Below, piece after piece: positions 48,307 through 56,822 of a stretch of 64,000 nt of DNA; the first letter of the stretch is position 1, and each line of letters begins with the position of its first letter. Source of the DNA: Candidatus Wallbacteria bacterium (GTDB lineage: Bacteria > Muiribacteriota > UBA6191 > JACPRK01). The translations under genes and the position numbers were made by a program. Under the pieces are notes generated by a model. The model worked only from the letters and a program-made list of their open reading frames with translations, was not told the origin of the DNA and did no database searches. The DNA lies in the NCBI GenBank assembly GCA_016213845.1, contig JACQZN010000042.1, positions 39,370 through 103,369 of the forward strand, written 5' to 3'.

Positions 48307-48499
48307 GAGGGGCGCGAGGCGATCTCAGGGCAACGGCAAAGTCGTCGAAAATCGGGTACAGATGGAAGGAGAAGGCACCGGAAGCCCGGCCGGCCGACCG
48401 GACAACTGCCAGGTATCAAGCGGGCTTCCGGAGCCAGTCCCCGTTTTCCGCCTCCGGGCTCGAGACTTTGGCAGGACCCAGGAGACGATCTCCAGCGTC

Positions 48500-49888
48500 T
48501 CAGTACTCCATGATGAATGGCTCGATCCGATCGCGGAACGAGTCGGGGTGCTGGTTGGTCTTGCTCATCCACTCGAAGAGACGCTGTTCGAGCTCGTAGG
48601 CGACGGGGCCGGCGGATTCGGCGATGTTGGTCTTCTCGAGCGGGTCCTTTTCTAGGTCGTAGAGCTCCCGGGCGCCGGTCTCGAGGGTGACGATGAGCTT
48701 GTGGCGGGGGGTGCGGATGGAGCGCTTGTGGGTGATGTGGCGATAGTCGGTCTCGGAGAAGGCCGGCAGGTCCAGCTTTTCGCCGCGAATGGCCGGGAGC
48801 AGGGAGACGCCGTTGGCGATCTTCTCGGTGCGGATTCCGAGGGCGTCGAGGACGGTCGGGAAAGCGTCGAGGGTGCGGACCTGGTCTCGGATGTCCACGC
48901 GCGTCTTCTGGCCCGGGAAGCGAATGAGGAGCGGGACGCGGACCATCTCGTCGTAGAGCGTGGGGCCGTGGTCGATGTAGCCGTGCTCGCCGAACTCCTC
49001 TCCGTGGTCGGCGAAGACGACGACGATGGTCTTCTCGAGCAGCCCCATCTTCTCGAAGCGGTCGAGGAAGTCGCCGAAGCGCTTGTCGGCGTCCTCGATC
49101 TTTTCGTCGTAGAGGGCTTCGTGGAAGGCGAAGTCTGCTGGCTTCACGTCGGGAAGGCTGGGCCGGTCGGTCACGGCTCCGAGCCTGCGGACGTCGAGCC
49201 CGGCCTCTCTCAGTCTCCCTTGCTCTTGCTTGCCGCCCTTCATCGGGCCCTTGTAGCTGGGAGCGTACCGGCGGCTGTAGCCCGCGGGAGGATCGTACTG
49301 GCCGTGAGCGTCGTAGCCGTGGAGGAAGACGAAGAACTTGCGCGATTTGTGCTTCTCGAGCCAGTCGAGGGCGGGCGGCACGCTGTGGTCGAAGCCGCCG
49401 AAGCGGAGGTCGTCCAGGTAGGTGTCGAAGCCAGCGCCGTACCCGAAAGAGGCTTTGACTCCGGCGTCTCCGGTGAAGGCGCCCAGGGTGTAGCCGTGGC
49501 GGGCCAGGACCTGAGGGAAGGTTTCGATGGCGGGGTTGAGCCGCGAGGGGACCATCTTGTTTCCGAGCAGCAGGTTCTTGTTGATGACGCCGTGGAGGGA
49601 GGGCCACAGGCCGGTGAAGACCGACATCGTCGCCGGAAGGGTCCAGGCGGCGGGGCTGATGGCCTGGTGAAAGACGATGGCGCGGCGGGCGAACGCCTCC
49701 AGGCGCGGGGTGGTGGGCCTGGAGTGGCCGTAGAGCGACATGCTGCGCATCCGGACGGCGTCGAAGCCGACGAGCAGTACGTTGGCGTCCGGGTGGGACC
49801 AGGGGCTGGCGGCGTCGACGGCGTGGCCAGCCGTGAGCGCCAGGGCCGCGGCGAGCATCGCGGCGAATCGGCTAAGCTGCATCATCAT
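48500..49888 (-). CDS. Exported sulfatase-like hydrolase (sulfatase fold, no CxPxR)
   Basis: A 462-residue protein with a signal peptide (residues 1-27). The sulfatase/alkaline-phosphatase fold is clear: LLVGFDAVRMRSMSLYGHSRPTTPRLE is split at D43, and FADHGEEFGEHGYIDHG and VPLLIRFPG follow later. The nucleophile region is SPAAWTLPATMSVFTG, so the usual C/S-x-P-x-R signature is T83-x-P-x-T: no residue can become formylglycine and the arginine is missing. A threonine nucleophile as in phosphotransferases of the superfamily is likely. Divergent from the next sulfatase-like gene across a 56-bp gap. The start is one of three consecutive ATGs. Confidence 0.85.
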   Translation of the reverse strand: MMMQLSRFAAMLAAALALTAGHAVDAASPWSHPDANVLLVGFDAVRMRSMSLYGHSRPTTPRLEAFARRAIVFHQAISPAAWTLPATMSVFTGLWPSLHGVINKNLLLGNKMVPSRLNPAIETFPQVLARHGYTLGAFTGDAGVKASFGYGAGFDTYLDDLRFGGFDHSVPPALDWLEKHKSRKFFVFLHGYDAHGQYDPPAGYSRRYAPSYKGPMKGGKQEQGRLREAGLDVRRLGAVTDRPSLPDVKPADFAFHEALYDEKIEDADKRFGDFLDRFEKMGLLEKTIVVVFADHGEEFGEHGYIDHGPTLYDEMVRVPLLIRFPGQKTRVDIRDQVRTLDAFPTVLDALGIRTEKIANGVSLLPAIRGEKLDLPAFSETDYRHITHKRSIRTPRHKLIVTLETGARELYDLEKDPLEKTNIAESAGPVAYELEQRLFEWMSKTNQHPDSFRDRIEPFIMEY

Positions 49889-49908
49889 TCCAACTCGAAT
49901 AGCGTCGG

Positions 49909-49932
49909 GGCCGGCGCCCGGCGGCGCCGGCC
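49909..49932. promoter_or_regulatory. Perfect 10-bp GC inverted repeat between divergent sulfatase-like genes
   Basis: GGCCGGCGCC and GGCGCCGGCC are separated by CGGC. The dyad fills the middle of the 56-bp gap between two divergent start codons and ends 12 bp before the GTG at 49945. It may be an operator shared by both genes or a strong mRNA hairpin limiting translation. Confidence 0.45.
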
Positions 49933-49944
49933 GGTAGGGAGAGC

Positions 49945-51405
49945 GTGCACAGGATAACAAGCGCGAGCCGGGCAGGTCGCGGGGCCCTTGCGGCGGTCGC
50001 GGTCTGGATCTTTGCCGGGGCCGTCATGGCGGCCGACCGGCCGAACGTCGTGCTCTTCTTCATCGATACGCTGAGGGCCGACCGCGTGCACGCCTACGGG
50101 AATCCTCGGCCGACGACGCCGAACCTGGACGCTCTGGCGGCGCGTGGCACGCTCTTCGAACAGGCGATAGCGCAGTCTTCCTGGAGCCTGCCCAGCTACA
50201 GCAGCATTTTCACGTCGCTCTATCCGCCGGCGCACAACACCAACGAGACGTTGCAGATGCTGGACCCGGCGTTGCCGCGCGTCGCCGGCATCTTCCGGGC
50301 GTTCGGCTACGACACGGCCGCGTTCGTCGGCGGCGGCCACCTGAGCGCCATCTTCGGCATGGACGTCGGCTTCGCCAAGTACGAGGACAAGCCGCACTAC
50401 GGCAGCTTTTTCCATACGGTCCCGAAGGCGCTGTCCTGGCTCGAGTCGCGCTCTGAGGGGCCCTCCCCCGCCAGTACCCGGCCCTTCTTCCTGATGGTGC
50501 AGGGCTACGACGTCCACCTGCCGTACCAGGCGCCGCTCGGTTTCTCGGAGCTCTACGATCCTGGGTACCGAGGAATCGTCCACGACCTGGACATCTTGAG
50601 GTTCGAGAATGCCAAGCGCATCTCGGGCAACGTCTATCACTACGCTGCCCGGACGGCTCCTGGCGAGCCGCCGGTTGCGGAGATGGACGTGAACGAGGAC
50701 GACTCGGTGCCGCTCGATGCGCGCGCAGCCGCTGCTCCCCTTTCGGCGAGGGACCGGGCGCACATCGTCGCGCACTATGACGGCGCGTTGACGTACGCGG
50801 ATCTCTGGCTCGGAGTCTTCCTGGCTGCGCTCCAGAAGCGGGGGCTTCTCGAGGCGACGCTGGTGGTGGTGGCGGGCGATCACGGCGAGGCGCTGGGCGA
50901 GAAGGGTGTCTTTCAGCACCGGTGGGACCTCTACGACTCCCAGCTCCACGTGCCGCTGGTGGTGGCCGGTCCCGGGGTTTCCGCGGGGCGTCGCGTGCGC
51001 TCGATCGTGGAGCTGGTCGATCTGGCGCCGACGCTGCTCGAGCTGGCCGGCATTCCGCGCCACCAGGGGCACCAGGGGGTGTCGCTCGCGGCGTTCCTGC
51101 GGCCGGGTGCCGCGCCGCCCGAGCTGCCCGAGCGGACGGCGTTCAGTGCGCTGGCCAACGCGATGTCGGCGCGGACAGCGCGTTGGCACCTCGTGCGGTA
51201 CGCCGACGGACGCGAGGAGCTCTACGATCTGCAGGCTGACCCGACCGAGCAGCGCAATGTCGCGAAGGAGCAGCCGCGCGTGAAGGAGCAGCTCGAGAGT
51301 CGGCTTCTCGACTGGTACGAGCGCTGCCGGCGCGAGCCTGCGGCGCTCGCGGCGCCGCTGTCCGAGCCCGATCGGGAGATGTTCCGGAGGTCCGGTTACT
51401 GGTGA
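49945..51405 (+). CDS. Exported sulfatase-like hydrolase, module copy 1
   Basis: A 486-residue protein with a signal/anchor (residues 13-29). The fold is sulfatase-like: PNVVLFFIDTLRADRVHAYG (metal ligand D41), SSWSLPSYSSIFTS with S81 in the nucleophile position (S-x-P-x-Y, no arginine), FFLMVQGYDVHLPY, AGDHGEALGEKG and a C-terminal half ending SGYW. It is strongly similar along its length to the gene at 53857. The start is GTG 49945 with GGGAG just upstream. The next gene (EF-hand/TPR) starts at a GTG overlapping its stop (GTGA), so the two are co-translated. Confidence 0.85.
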   Translation: MHRITSASRAGRGALAAVAVWIFAGAVMAADRPNVVLFFIDTLRADRVHAYGNPRPTTPNLDALAARGTLFEQAIAQSSWSLPSYSSIFTSLYPPAHNTNETLQMLDPALPRVAGIFRAFGYDTAAFVGGGHLSAIFGMDVGFAKYEDKPHYGSFFHTVPKALSWLESRSEGPSPASTRPFFLMVQGYDVHLPYQAPLGFSELYDPGYRGIVHDLDILRFENAKRISGNVYHYAARTAPGEPPVAEMDVNEDDSVPLDARAAAAPLSARDRAHIVAHYDGALTYADLWLGVFLAALQKRGLLEATLVVVAGDHGEALGEKGVFQHRWDLYDSQLHVPLVVAGPGVSAGRRVRSIVELVDLAPTLLELAGIPRHQGHQGVSLAAFLRPGAAPPELPERTAFSALANAMSARTARWHLVRYADGREELYDLQADPTEQRNVAKEQPRVKEQLESRLLDWYERCRREPAALAAPLSEPDREMFRRSGYW

Positions 51406-53597
51406 AAGTGCGCGCGATGGCTGCGGTCCTGCTCCTGGGCGTTTACGCCCTCCGGGTCGATGCTGCCGGGCGGCCGAGCATTCTCGACCCTTCGAATCCC
51501 CCGGCGGCGGTCCGGGGCGCGTTCGAGCGCTTCGACCTCGATGAGGACGGAAAAATTTCGCGGGCCGAATGGGAGCCTCTCGTCCGGGAGAAGGCCGACG
51601 AGCCGATCGACTTCGACGGCGATGGCGCGATAGGACTGGCCGACTTCGCGCGCTCGTTCGAAGTGGTCAACTCGCGGGTTCCCCCAAACCAGGGCATCCT
51701 TGCCAAGCGCTTCCTCAGCGAGGGGAAGGCGCTGGCCGAAGCAGGCGACCTGGCCGGCGCCGAGGCACGGCATCGGAAGGCGATCGAGCTGTACCCGGAG
51801 TGGGCCGGCGCGTGGACGTCGTTGGGAGAGGTGCTGGGACAGCAGGGTCGGCGCGAGGAGGCCCGGCGGGCGCTGAGCCGGGCGACGGAGCTTGCGCCGA
51901 ACAGCCAGATGGCATGGCTGAGGTTGGCCACCGTCGAGCATGCCCTGGGCACCGGAGCGGCGAACGAGCGGGCGCTCGAGCGGGGGCTTGCGCTCTTGGA
52001 GCTGCGGCTGGCGGTTCACGGCCGCGGCAACCGTCGCGAGGCAGAGCTGGGGCACGCCGAGGGCGAGGTGATGAGGCTGACGCAGTACTTCACGCACGAG
52101 GCGTCCGCGCCCGCGAAGTCGCTCGAGCTCCTGGCGCGCTGTGAGAAGTTCCTAGGTGGGCGGCCCAGGTTGGCCGCGCGGCGGGCCTGGACCATGGCGG
52201 TGGGCGGGACGGGCGAGCCTCTGGTGGAGCTGGACCGGGAGGAGCGTCAGAGCGGTGTGAGCTACTGGTCGCTCGACGCGCGCGGCCGGATCACGAGGCG
52301 GCAGGGGCGGGCCGCGGAGGCCTCGGAGTGGTTTGCGAAGGCGCTGGCCAGGAGTGGGGAAGGGGCGCCGTCGGAGCGGCGGATGACGATGCTGGACCAG
52401 GTCGAGGCGCTGACGAGCGCGGGGCGGACGGCCGCGGCCAGCCAGGCGTTGGCCCTTGTAGTGGCGCGATCGAGGACGGCGCGGGAGCGGCTGGATGTGG
52501 CGCGGATGCTGCTCAGGTGCGGCCGGCGGGCCGAGGCTGCGCGGCAGCTCCAGGAGCTGGAGCGGATGCCGGGCGGGAAGGGGCTGGCGAGTCCGTACGA
52601 GCGCGCGCAGGCGGCCGGGGATGTGGCCGGGCTCGAGCGGATGCTGCGTGAGGACGCGCGGGCGGGCGCGGTGCGTTACCTGGACCTGGCGGCGCTGATG
52701 GACGAGACAGGAAGCCCGCCCGGGGCCGTCCTGGGGCTGCTCGATCGCGCGCTGGTCCGCCATCCCGGGGAGGCGTCAATTTGGACTGAAAAGGTCCGGC
52801 GGCTCGAAGAGAGCGGTCAGGACGCGAAGGCTGCCGGAGCCGCCCGTGAGGCGCTCGAGCGCTTGGGCGCGACTGCTGCGCGGGGAACGCTCGGGACGCT
52901 GCGGCTGGCGCTGGCACGGACGCTGGCCAGGGCCGGGAGGCGCGCAGAGGCACTCGAGCATGTGCGGGAGGCGCGGCGGTTGAACGCCGGAGTCGAGCAG
53001 ACCGCGGCACTGGAGGTTGGCCTGCTCTTGGACCTGGGGCGAGACGCCGACGGATCTGCGGCGCTCGGGCGGCTCGAGGCCGAGCGGCTTTCGGCAGCTG
53101 CGGTGCTCGAGGTCGGGCGGGCGCTTCTGGCGCGCAATCGGATGCGTGAGGCCGCCGTCTGGCTCGAGCGGGCGATTGGAGGGGGGCAGGGAGCGGCGGC
53201 GAACCGGCTGTTGCTGGCGCAGGCCCGGCTCGAGTCGGGCGACCAGCCGGGCGCCGTCGAGGCGCTCCAGGGCGTCGAGGTCGACGCGCTGGGGGGCGAT
53301 GCTGCTGCGCAGTTCCTCATGGCGGGGGTGCTTTCGAGTCTGGGGAAGAAGCAGCGAGCGGCGGCGCACCAGCGACGAGGGGTCGAGGCGAAGCCCGGCG
53401 ATGCGCGAGCCGTGGAGCAGCTGGCGCTGATGCTGGAGGAGATCGGCGATCGCGCGGGCGGGGTGCGGGCGCTGGACCGGGCGCTGGCCGGTGGCGAGAT
53501 CCCCGAAGCGCGGCGGGCGGGGCTAAGGGAGCTGCGGGCGCGACTGGCGGAGGAGTCAGTGCCAGTGACCTCGGCTACCACTCGTCCGACGCGGTAG
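51402..53597 (+). CDS. Exported EF-hand/TPR protein, module copy 1
   Basis: A 731-residue protein with a signal peptide (residues 1-22). Two canonical calcium-binding EF-hand loops are present at 45-56 (DLDEDGKISRAE) and 70-81 (DFDGDGAIGLAD). About 18 TPR-like helix pairs follow to the C terminus (for example GKALAEAGDLAGAEARHRKAI). It is probably a periplasmic calcium-responsive scaffold. The start is GTG 51402, overlapping the stop of the sulfatase-like gene, with GGAGGT upstream. The partner pair is repeated at 53857-56738 with a shorter protein. Confidence 0.82.
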   Translation: MKVRAMAAVLLLGVYALRVDAAGRPSILDPSNPPAAVRGAFERFDLDEDGKISRAEWEPLVREKADEPIDFDGDGAIGLADFARSFEVVNSRVPPNQGILAKRFLSEGKALAEAGDLAGAEARHRKAIELYPEWAGAWTSLGEVLGQQGRREEARRALSRATELAPNSQMAWLRLATVEHALGTGAANERALERGLALLELRLAVHGRGNRREAELGHAEGEVMRLTQYFTHEASAPAKSLELLARCEKFLGGRPRLAARRAWTMAVGGTGEPLVELDREERQSGVSYWSLDARGRITRRQGRAAEASEWFAKALARSGEGAPSERRMTMLDQVEALTSAGRTAAASQALALVVARSRTARERLDVARMLLRCGRRAEAARQLQELERMPGGKGLASPYERAQAAGDVAGLERMLREDARAGAVRYLDLAALMDETGSPPGAVLGLLDRALVRHPGEASIWTEKVRRLEESGQDAKAAGAAREALERLGATAARGTLGTLRLALARTLARAGRRAEALEHVREARRLNAGVEQTAALEVGLLLDLGRDADGSAALGRLEAERLSAAAVLEVGRALLARNRMREAAVWLERAIGGGQGAAANRLLLAQARLESGDQPGAVEALQGVEVDALGGDAAAQFLMAGVLSSLGKKQRAAAHQRRGVEAKPGDARAVEQLALMLEEIGDRAGGVRALDRALAGGEIPEARRAGLRELRARLAEESVPVTSATTRPTR

Positions 53598-53856
53598 CTC
53601 ATGCCGCCGGCGAGTTGGCCGCGGCCTTGCGGTGGAAGTCGGCGGCCGCGGGTCCGCAATCGCCCTCAACCGAGATGGCTCTTCAGCATTGAGACTTCGA
53701 AGGTACAAGGGGGCGACGGGTCTGGGGCGCGCCGCGGGCGTGGCTAGCCAGGGGGATGTTTGTCCTACCCCACGGTTACAACTGACACGCGAACTTTGGA
53801 CAGGTGTAGCCCTCTTGTCACGCATCCGACACTGCGAGCCGCCAATCTCCGAGGAG
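53598..53856. other. Spacer between the two copies of the module
   Basis: No gene is supported. The frame of the following sulfatase-like gene is open through it but lacks a start with a credible signal peptide there. TTGGACA near 53797 could be part of a promoter; no good -10 box is seen. Confidence 0.5.
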
Positions 53857-55398
53857 ATGGTTTGTGGACGGAACATGGCGGCTTCGGTCGGGCTAGGGCC
53901 CGCTCTATTGCTGAGCCTGTTCTGCTCCGGGTCCGGACCGGCTGCCGGTGCGCCAAAGGCAGCCTTGGGGGAATCGAGGGAGCCCTCGAACCTGCCGAGC
54001 TCTCCAAACTTTCACTCACCCCCAGAGCCGCAAGCCGACGGGGGTCCGGGGGCAAGGCCCCCGCCTGGGCTCAGTACCAGTCCCCCCAACGTCGTCCTCT
54101 TCTTCATCGACACGCTTCGTGCCGCGCAGGTCCACTGCTACGGGTACCCTCGCGCGACGACGCCCTCGCTCGATTCCCTGGCCGCACGCGGCACGCTCTT
54201 CGAGGCCGCGATTGCGCCGAGCTCCTGGAGCCTGCCGACCTACTCCTCGATCTTCACTTCGCTGCCGCCGCCGGCTCACGCCGTCGACGAGCGATGTCAG
54301 AAGCTGGACGACTCGTTCACGACGCTCCCGGAGATCTTCGGCAGGCTCGGATACCGCACAGCGGGCTTCGTCGGCGGCGGCCACTTGAGCCGATTGTTCG
54401 GCATGGCCCAGGGTTTCCAGACGTATCGGGATGCGCCGCATTACGGCTCCCTCTTCCACACCGTTCCGGCGGCGATTCAGTGGCTGCGCGACCGCGACCC
54501 CGGGCCCTTCTTCCTGATGGTCCAGGGCTATGACGCGCACCTGCCCTACAAGCCTCCGATGGGGTTCGCCGAGATGTATGACCGGGGCTACGCCGGCCCC
54601 GTTCACGATCTGAACGTCCTCGACAGCGAGGTGCTGAGAACCGTGGCCGGCAATGTATTCCGCTGGGTCGGGCCGTCCTCGCCGGCCGGGCGCGTGACCT
54701 CCGGCGCCGCGCAGGCCGTGCGCGAGGTGAGGCTGGGGGCGGCCGACGTTGCCCACGTGGTTGCGCACTACGACGGGGCCGTCACCTACGCCGACACCTG
54801 GCTCGGGCTCTTCCTGGAGTCGATGGCGCGTCTGGGTCTCGATGACCGGACCGTGATCGTCGTCGCAGGTGACCACGGCGAGGAGCTGGGGGAGCACGGC
54901 TACTTCGGCCACCGCTGGAGTCTCTACGACCGCCAGATCCACGTTCCGCTCGTCATCGCGGGGCCCGGTGTGGCCCGAGGTCGGCGGGTCACCGACGTCG
55001 TCGAGACGTTCGGGCTGGCGCCTACGCTCCTGGCGCTTGCCGGGTTTCCGCCCGACCACGGGCACGTGGGCCGCTCGCTGGCCCCGTACCTGGCCTCGGG
55101 CGGGCTTCCCCCCGCCGAGCCTGACCGTGTCGCCTTCAGCGCGCTCTCGGACCAGCTCTCGGCGCGCTCACGCCGCTGGCATCTCATCCTGAGGCCCTCG
55201 GGAGCGCGCGAGCTCTACGACCTTGCCGCCGATCCGCTCGAGCAGACCGATGTCAGCGCCCGCGAGCCCGGGCAGGCCGACCGCCTCGCCGGCCTGTTGC
55301 GCGACTGGCAGGAGCGTCACCGCGCCGAGCCTCGTGGCACCAGTCCACACCTGACCGACGCCGAGCGCGCCGCCTTCCGCCAGAGGGGGTACTGGTGA
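53857..55398 (+). CDS. Exported sulfatase-like hydrolase, module copy 2, with repeat insert
   Basis: A ~513-residue paralogue of the gene at 49945: PNVVLFFIDTLRAAQVHCYG, SSWSLPTYSSIFTS (serine in the nucleophile position, no arginine), FFLMVQGYDAHLPY, AGDHGEELGEHG and ending RQRGYW. The signal peptide (GLGPALLLSLFCSGSGPAAG) is separated from the enzyme domain by ~50 low-complexity residues. Part of these (GGPGARPPPGLSTSPP) is encoded by a GGTACT-family repeat at 54038-54087. The start is uncertain: ATG 53857 or 53875, both within a poorly marked region. The stop overlaps the next start as GTGA, exactly as in copy 1. Confidence 0.8.
   Translation: MVCGRNMAASVGLGPALLLSLFCSGSGPAAGAPKAALGESREPSNLPSSPNFHSPPEPQADGGPGARPPPGLSTSPPNVVLFFIDTLRAAQVHCYGYPRATTPSLDSLAARGTLFEAAIAPSSWSLPTYSSIFTSLPPPAHAVDERCQKLDDSFTTLPEIFGRLGYRTAGFVGGGHLSRLFGMAQGFQTYRDAPHYGSLFHTVPAAIQWLRDRDPGPFFLMVQGYDAHLPYKPPMGFAEMYDRGYAGPVHDLNVLDSEVLRTVAGNVFRWVGPSSPAGRVTSGAAQAVREVRLGAADVAHVVAHYDGAVTYADTWLGLFLESMARLGLDDRTVIVVAGDHGEELGEHGYFGHRWSLYDRQIHVPLVIAGPGVARGRRVTDVVETFGLAPTLLALAGFPPDHGHVGRSLAPYLASGGLPPAEPDRVAFSALSDQLSARSRRWHLILRPSGARELYDLAADPLEQTDVSAREPGQADRLAGLLRDWQERHRAEPRGTSPHLTDAERAAFRQRGYW
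54038..54087. repeat. Partial GGTACT/GGGGGC repeat inside the sulfatase-like gene
   Basis: GACGGGGGTCCGGGGGC, a 2-bp loop, GGCCCCCGCC and CTCAGTACC form a truncated copy, in reverse orientation, of the family at 29617, 46059, 61767 and 62009. It is in frame with the host gene, between signal peptide and catalytic domain. Confidence 0.7.
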
Positions 55399-56738
55399 GC
55401 CGCGCCCTCGCGCTCTGCATGTGTCTCGCACTGGCGCCGGCAGCGGGCGTGCTGGCCGTGCCGGTACCGCCGATCGACGCCGCCGGCTCGACGGCGTTGT
55501 CCCGTGCCTTCGCCGCCTTCGATCGGAACGGCGACGGCCGGCTGACAGCCGACGAGTGGCTGCCGCTAGCTGCCGACGTCGCTGCGTTCACCGAGCACGC
55601 CGGCGTGAGCTTCGATCGTTTTGCGCGTTGGTTCCTCGAGCTGGGTCCCGGACCGCCGTCGGACGAGAGCCTCTACACGGATCGGGCGGTCAAGGAGTGC
55701 GAGGGGCTGCTGGCAAACGGTCTGATCGAGCGGGCGGTCGAGTGCTCCAAGGAGACCGTGAGACGGCATCCCCTTTGTGGTCCGGCCTGGTCGGCGCTGG
55801 CGCGCGCCCTGGAACGAATGGGCCTGCTGGCCGAGGCGCGCAGGTCTTACGAGCGCTCGCTAGAGCTTGCGCCGGGTGACGTGAAGGTGCGCGTGTCCTG
55901 GGCCCAATCGTGCGCGCGGGCCGGCAGCGAGTCGCCGGCCCGGGCCAGCGCCGAGGAAGCGCTCGGGGCGATCGCCACGCGGCTGGCGCTCTTCGGGCAC
56001 GGGCTTCGCCGGGAGGCCGAGATCGGCTTCGCCGAGCAGCACCTGCTACTGCTCGTCCACGGATACCTGCACGTGACGCGTCAGCTCTCCCGCGCCGAAG
56101 AGCTGATCCAGCGAGGCTTTCAGCTCCTGGGGAACCGACCCCGCCTGGTGTCGGCGGAGCTGGAGCGCCGGTTCCTCCAAGGCGAGCGCGAGGCGCTGCT
56201 GGACGCGGTCGGCTCCGCGCTGTCCTCCGATGGCGGGGACGCGCGGTTCTGGCTGCTCGCCTTCCGGGGTCGGCTCCTCTCGTCGTTGGGGCGCCACGCC
56301 GAGGCCGCCGCCGGGCTGCGTGAGGCGCTGTCCCATCCCGCGACGCCGGCAGAGCACCAGCAGGCGAGCCTGGACCTCTACGTGGCGCTGGCCAAGGACG
56401 GCCAGGCCGCCCGGGCCGCGGAGCTACTGCGGACCCGGCTCGCGCCGGAAGCGACCTCTCCAGCGTCGAAACGGCAGTTGGCCCGCTACCTGGCCGAGGC
56501 CGGCCGGCTCGACGAGGCCGTTTCAGAGTTGCGTGCTGCGCTCGCGGCCAGCGCCGCTGACCCGGCGATCTGGAAAGAGCTCGCGGAGCTTTTGAGTCAA
56601 AAAGAAGACGGCGTCGGTCGCGACCAGGCCCTGGCCGAGGCGCTCCAGCGTTGCGGCGAACGCCTCGAACTGGCCCGCGAGCTGCGCGAGAGGCTTGCCT
56701 ACTACCCTCCGCCCCCCGAGGACTCGCAAGGGGAGTAG
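55395..56738 (+). CDS. Exported EF-hand/TPR protein, module copy 2
   Basis: A 447-residue protein with a signal peptide (residues 1-22). One canonical EF-hand loop is at 43-54 (DRNGDGRLTADE). The second, found in copy 1, has decayed to VSFDRFARWF with no acidic loop. TPR helices follow (SALARALERMGLLAEARRSYERSLEL). It is about 280 residues shorter than the copy 1 protein, mainly in the TPR region. The start is GTG 55395, overlapping the sulfatase stop (GTGA) with GGGG upstream. The shortening suggests repeat-number change or relaxed constraint. Confidence 0.82.
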   Translation: MSRALALCMCLALAPAAGVLAVPVPPIDAAGSTALSRAFAAFDRNGDGRLTADEWLPLAADVAAFTEHAGVSFDRFARWFLELGPGPPSDESLYTDRAVKECEGLLANGLIERAVECSKETVRRHPLCGPAWSALARALERMGLLAEARRSYERSLELAPGDVKVRVSWAQSCARAGSESPARASAEEALGAIATRLALFGHGLRREAEIGFAEQHLLLLVHGYLHVTRQLSRAEELIQRGFQLLGNRPRLVSAELERRFLQGEREALLDAVGSALSSDGGDARFWLLAFRGRLLSSLGRHAEAAAGLREALSHPATPAEHQQASLDLYVALAKDGQAARAAELLRTRLAPEATSPASKRQLARYLAEAGRLDEAVSELRAALAASAADPAIWKELAELLSQKEDGVGRDQALAEALQRCGERLELARELRERLAYYPPPPEDSQGE

Positions 56739-56822
56739 GGCCGCGACCCTGTCTCGAACGCTCAGCGCCGCGCTAGCGCCGCTTCCGCGTGGGGCGGTCG
56801 ACGGCGCGGCGAAACCGGGCGC

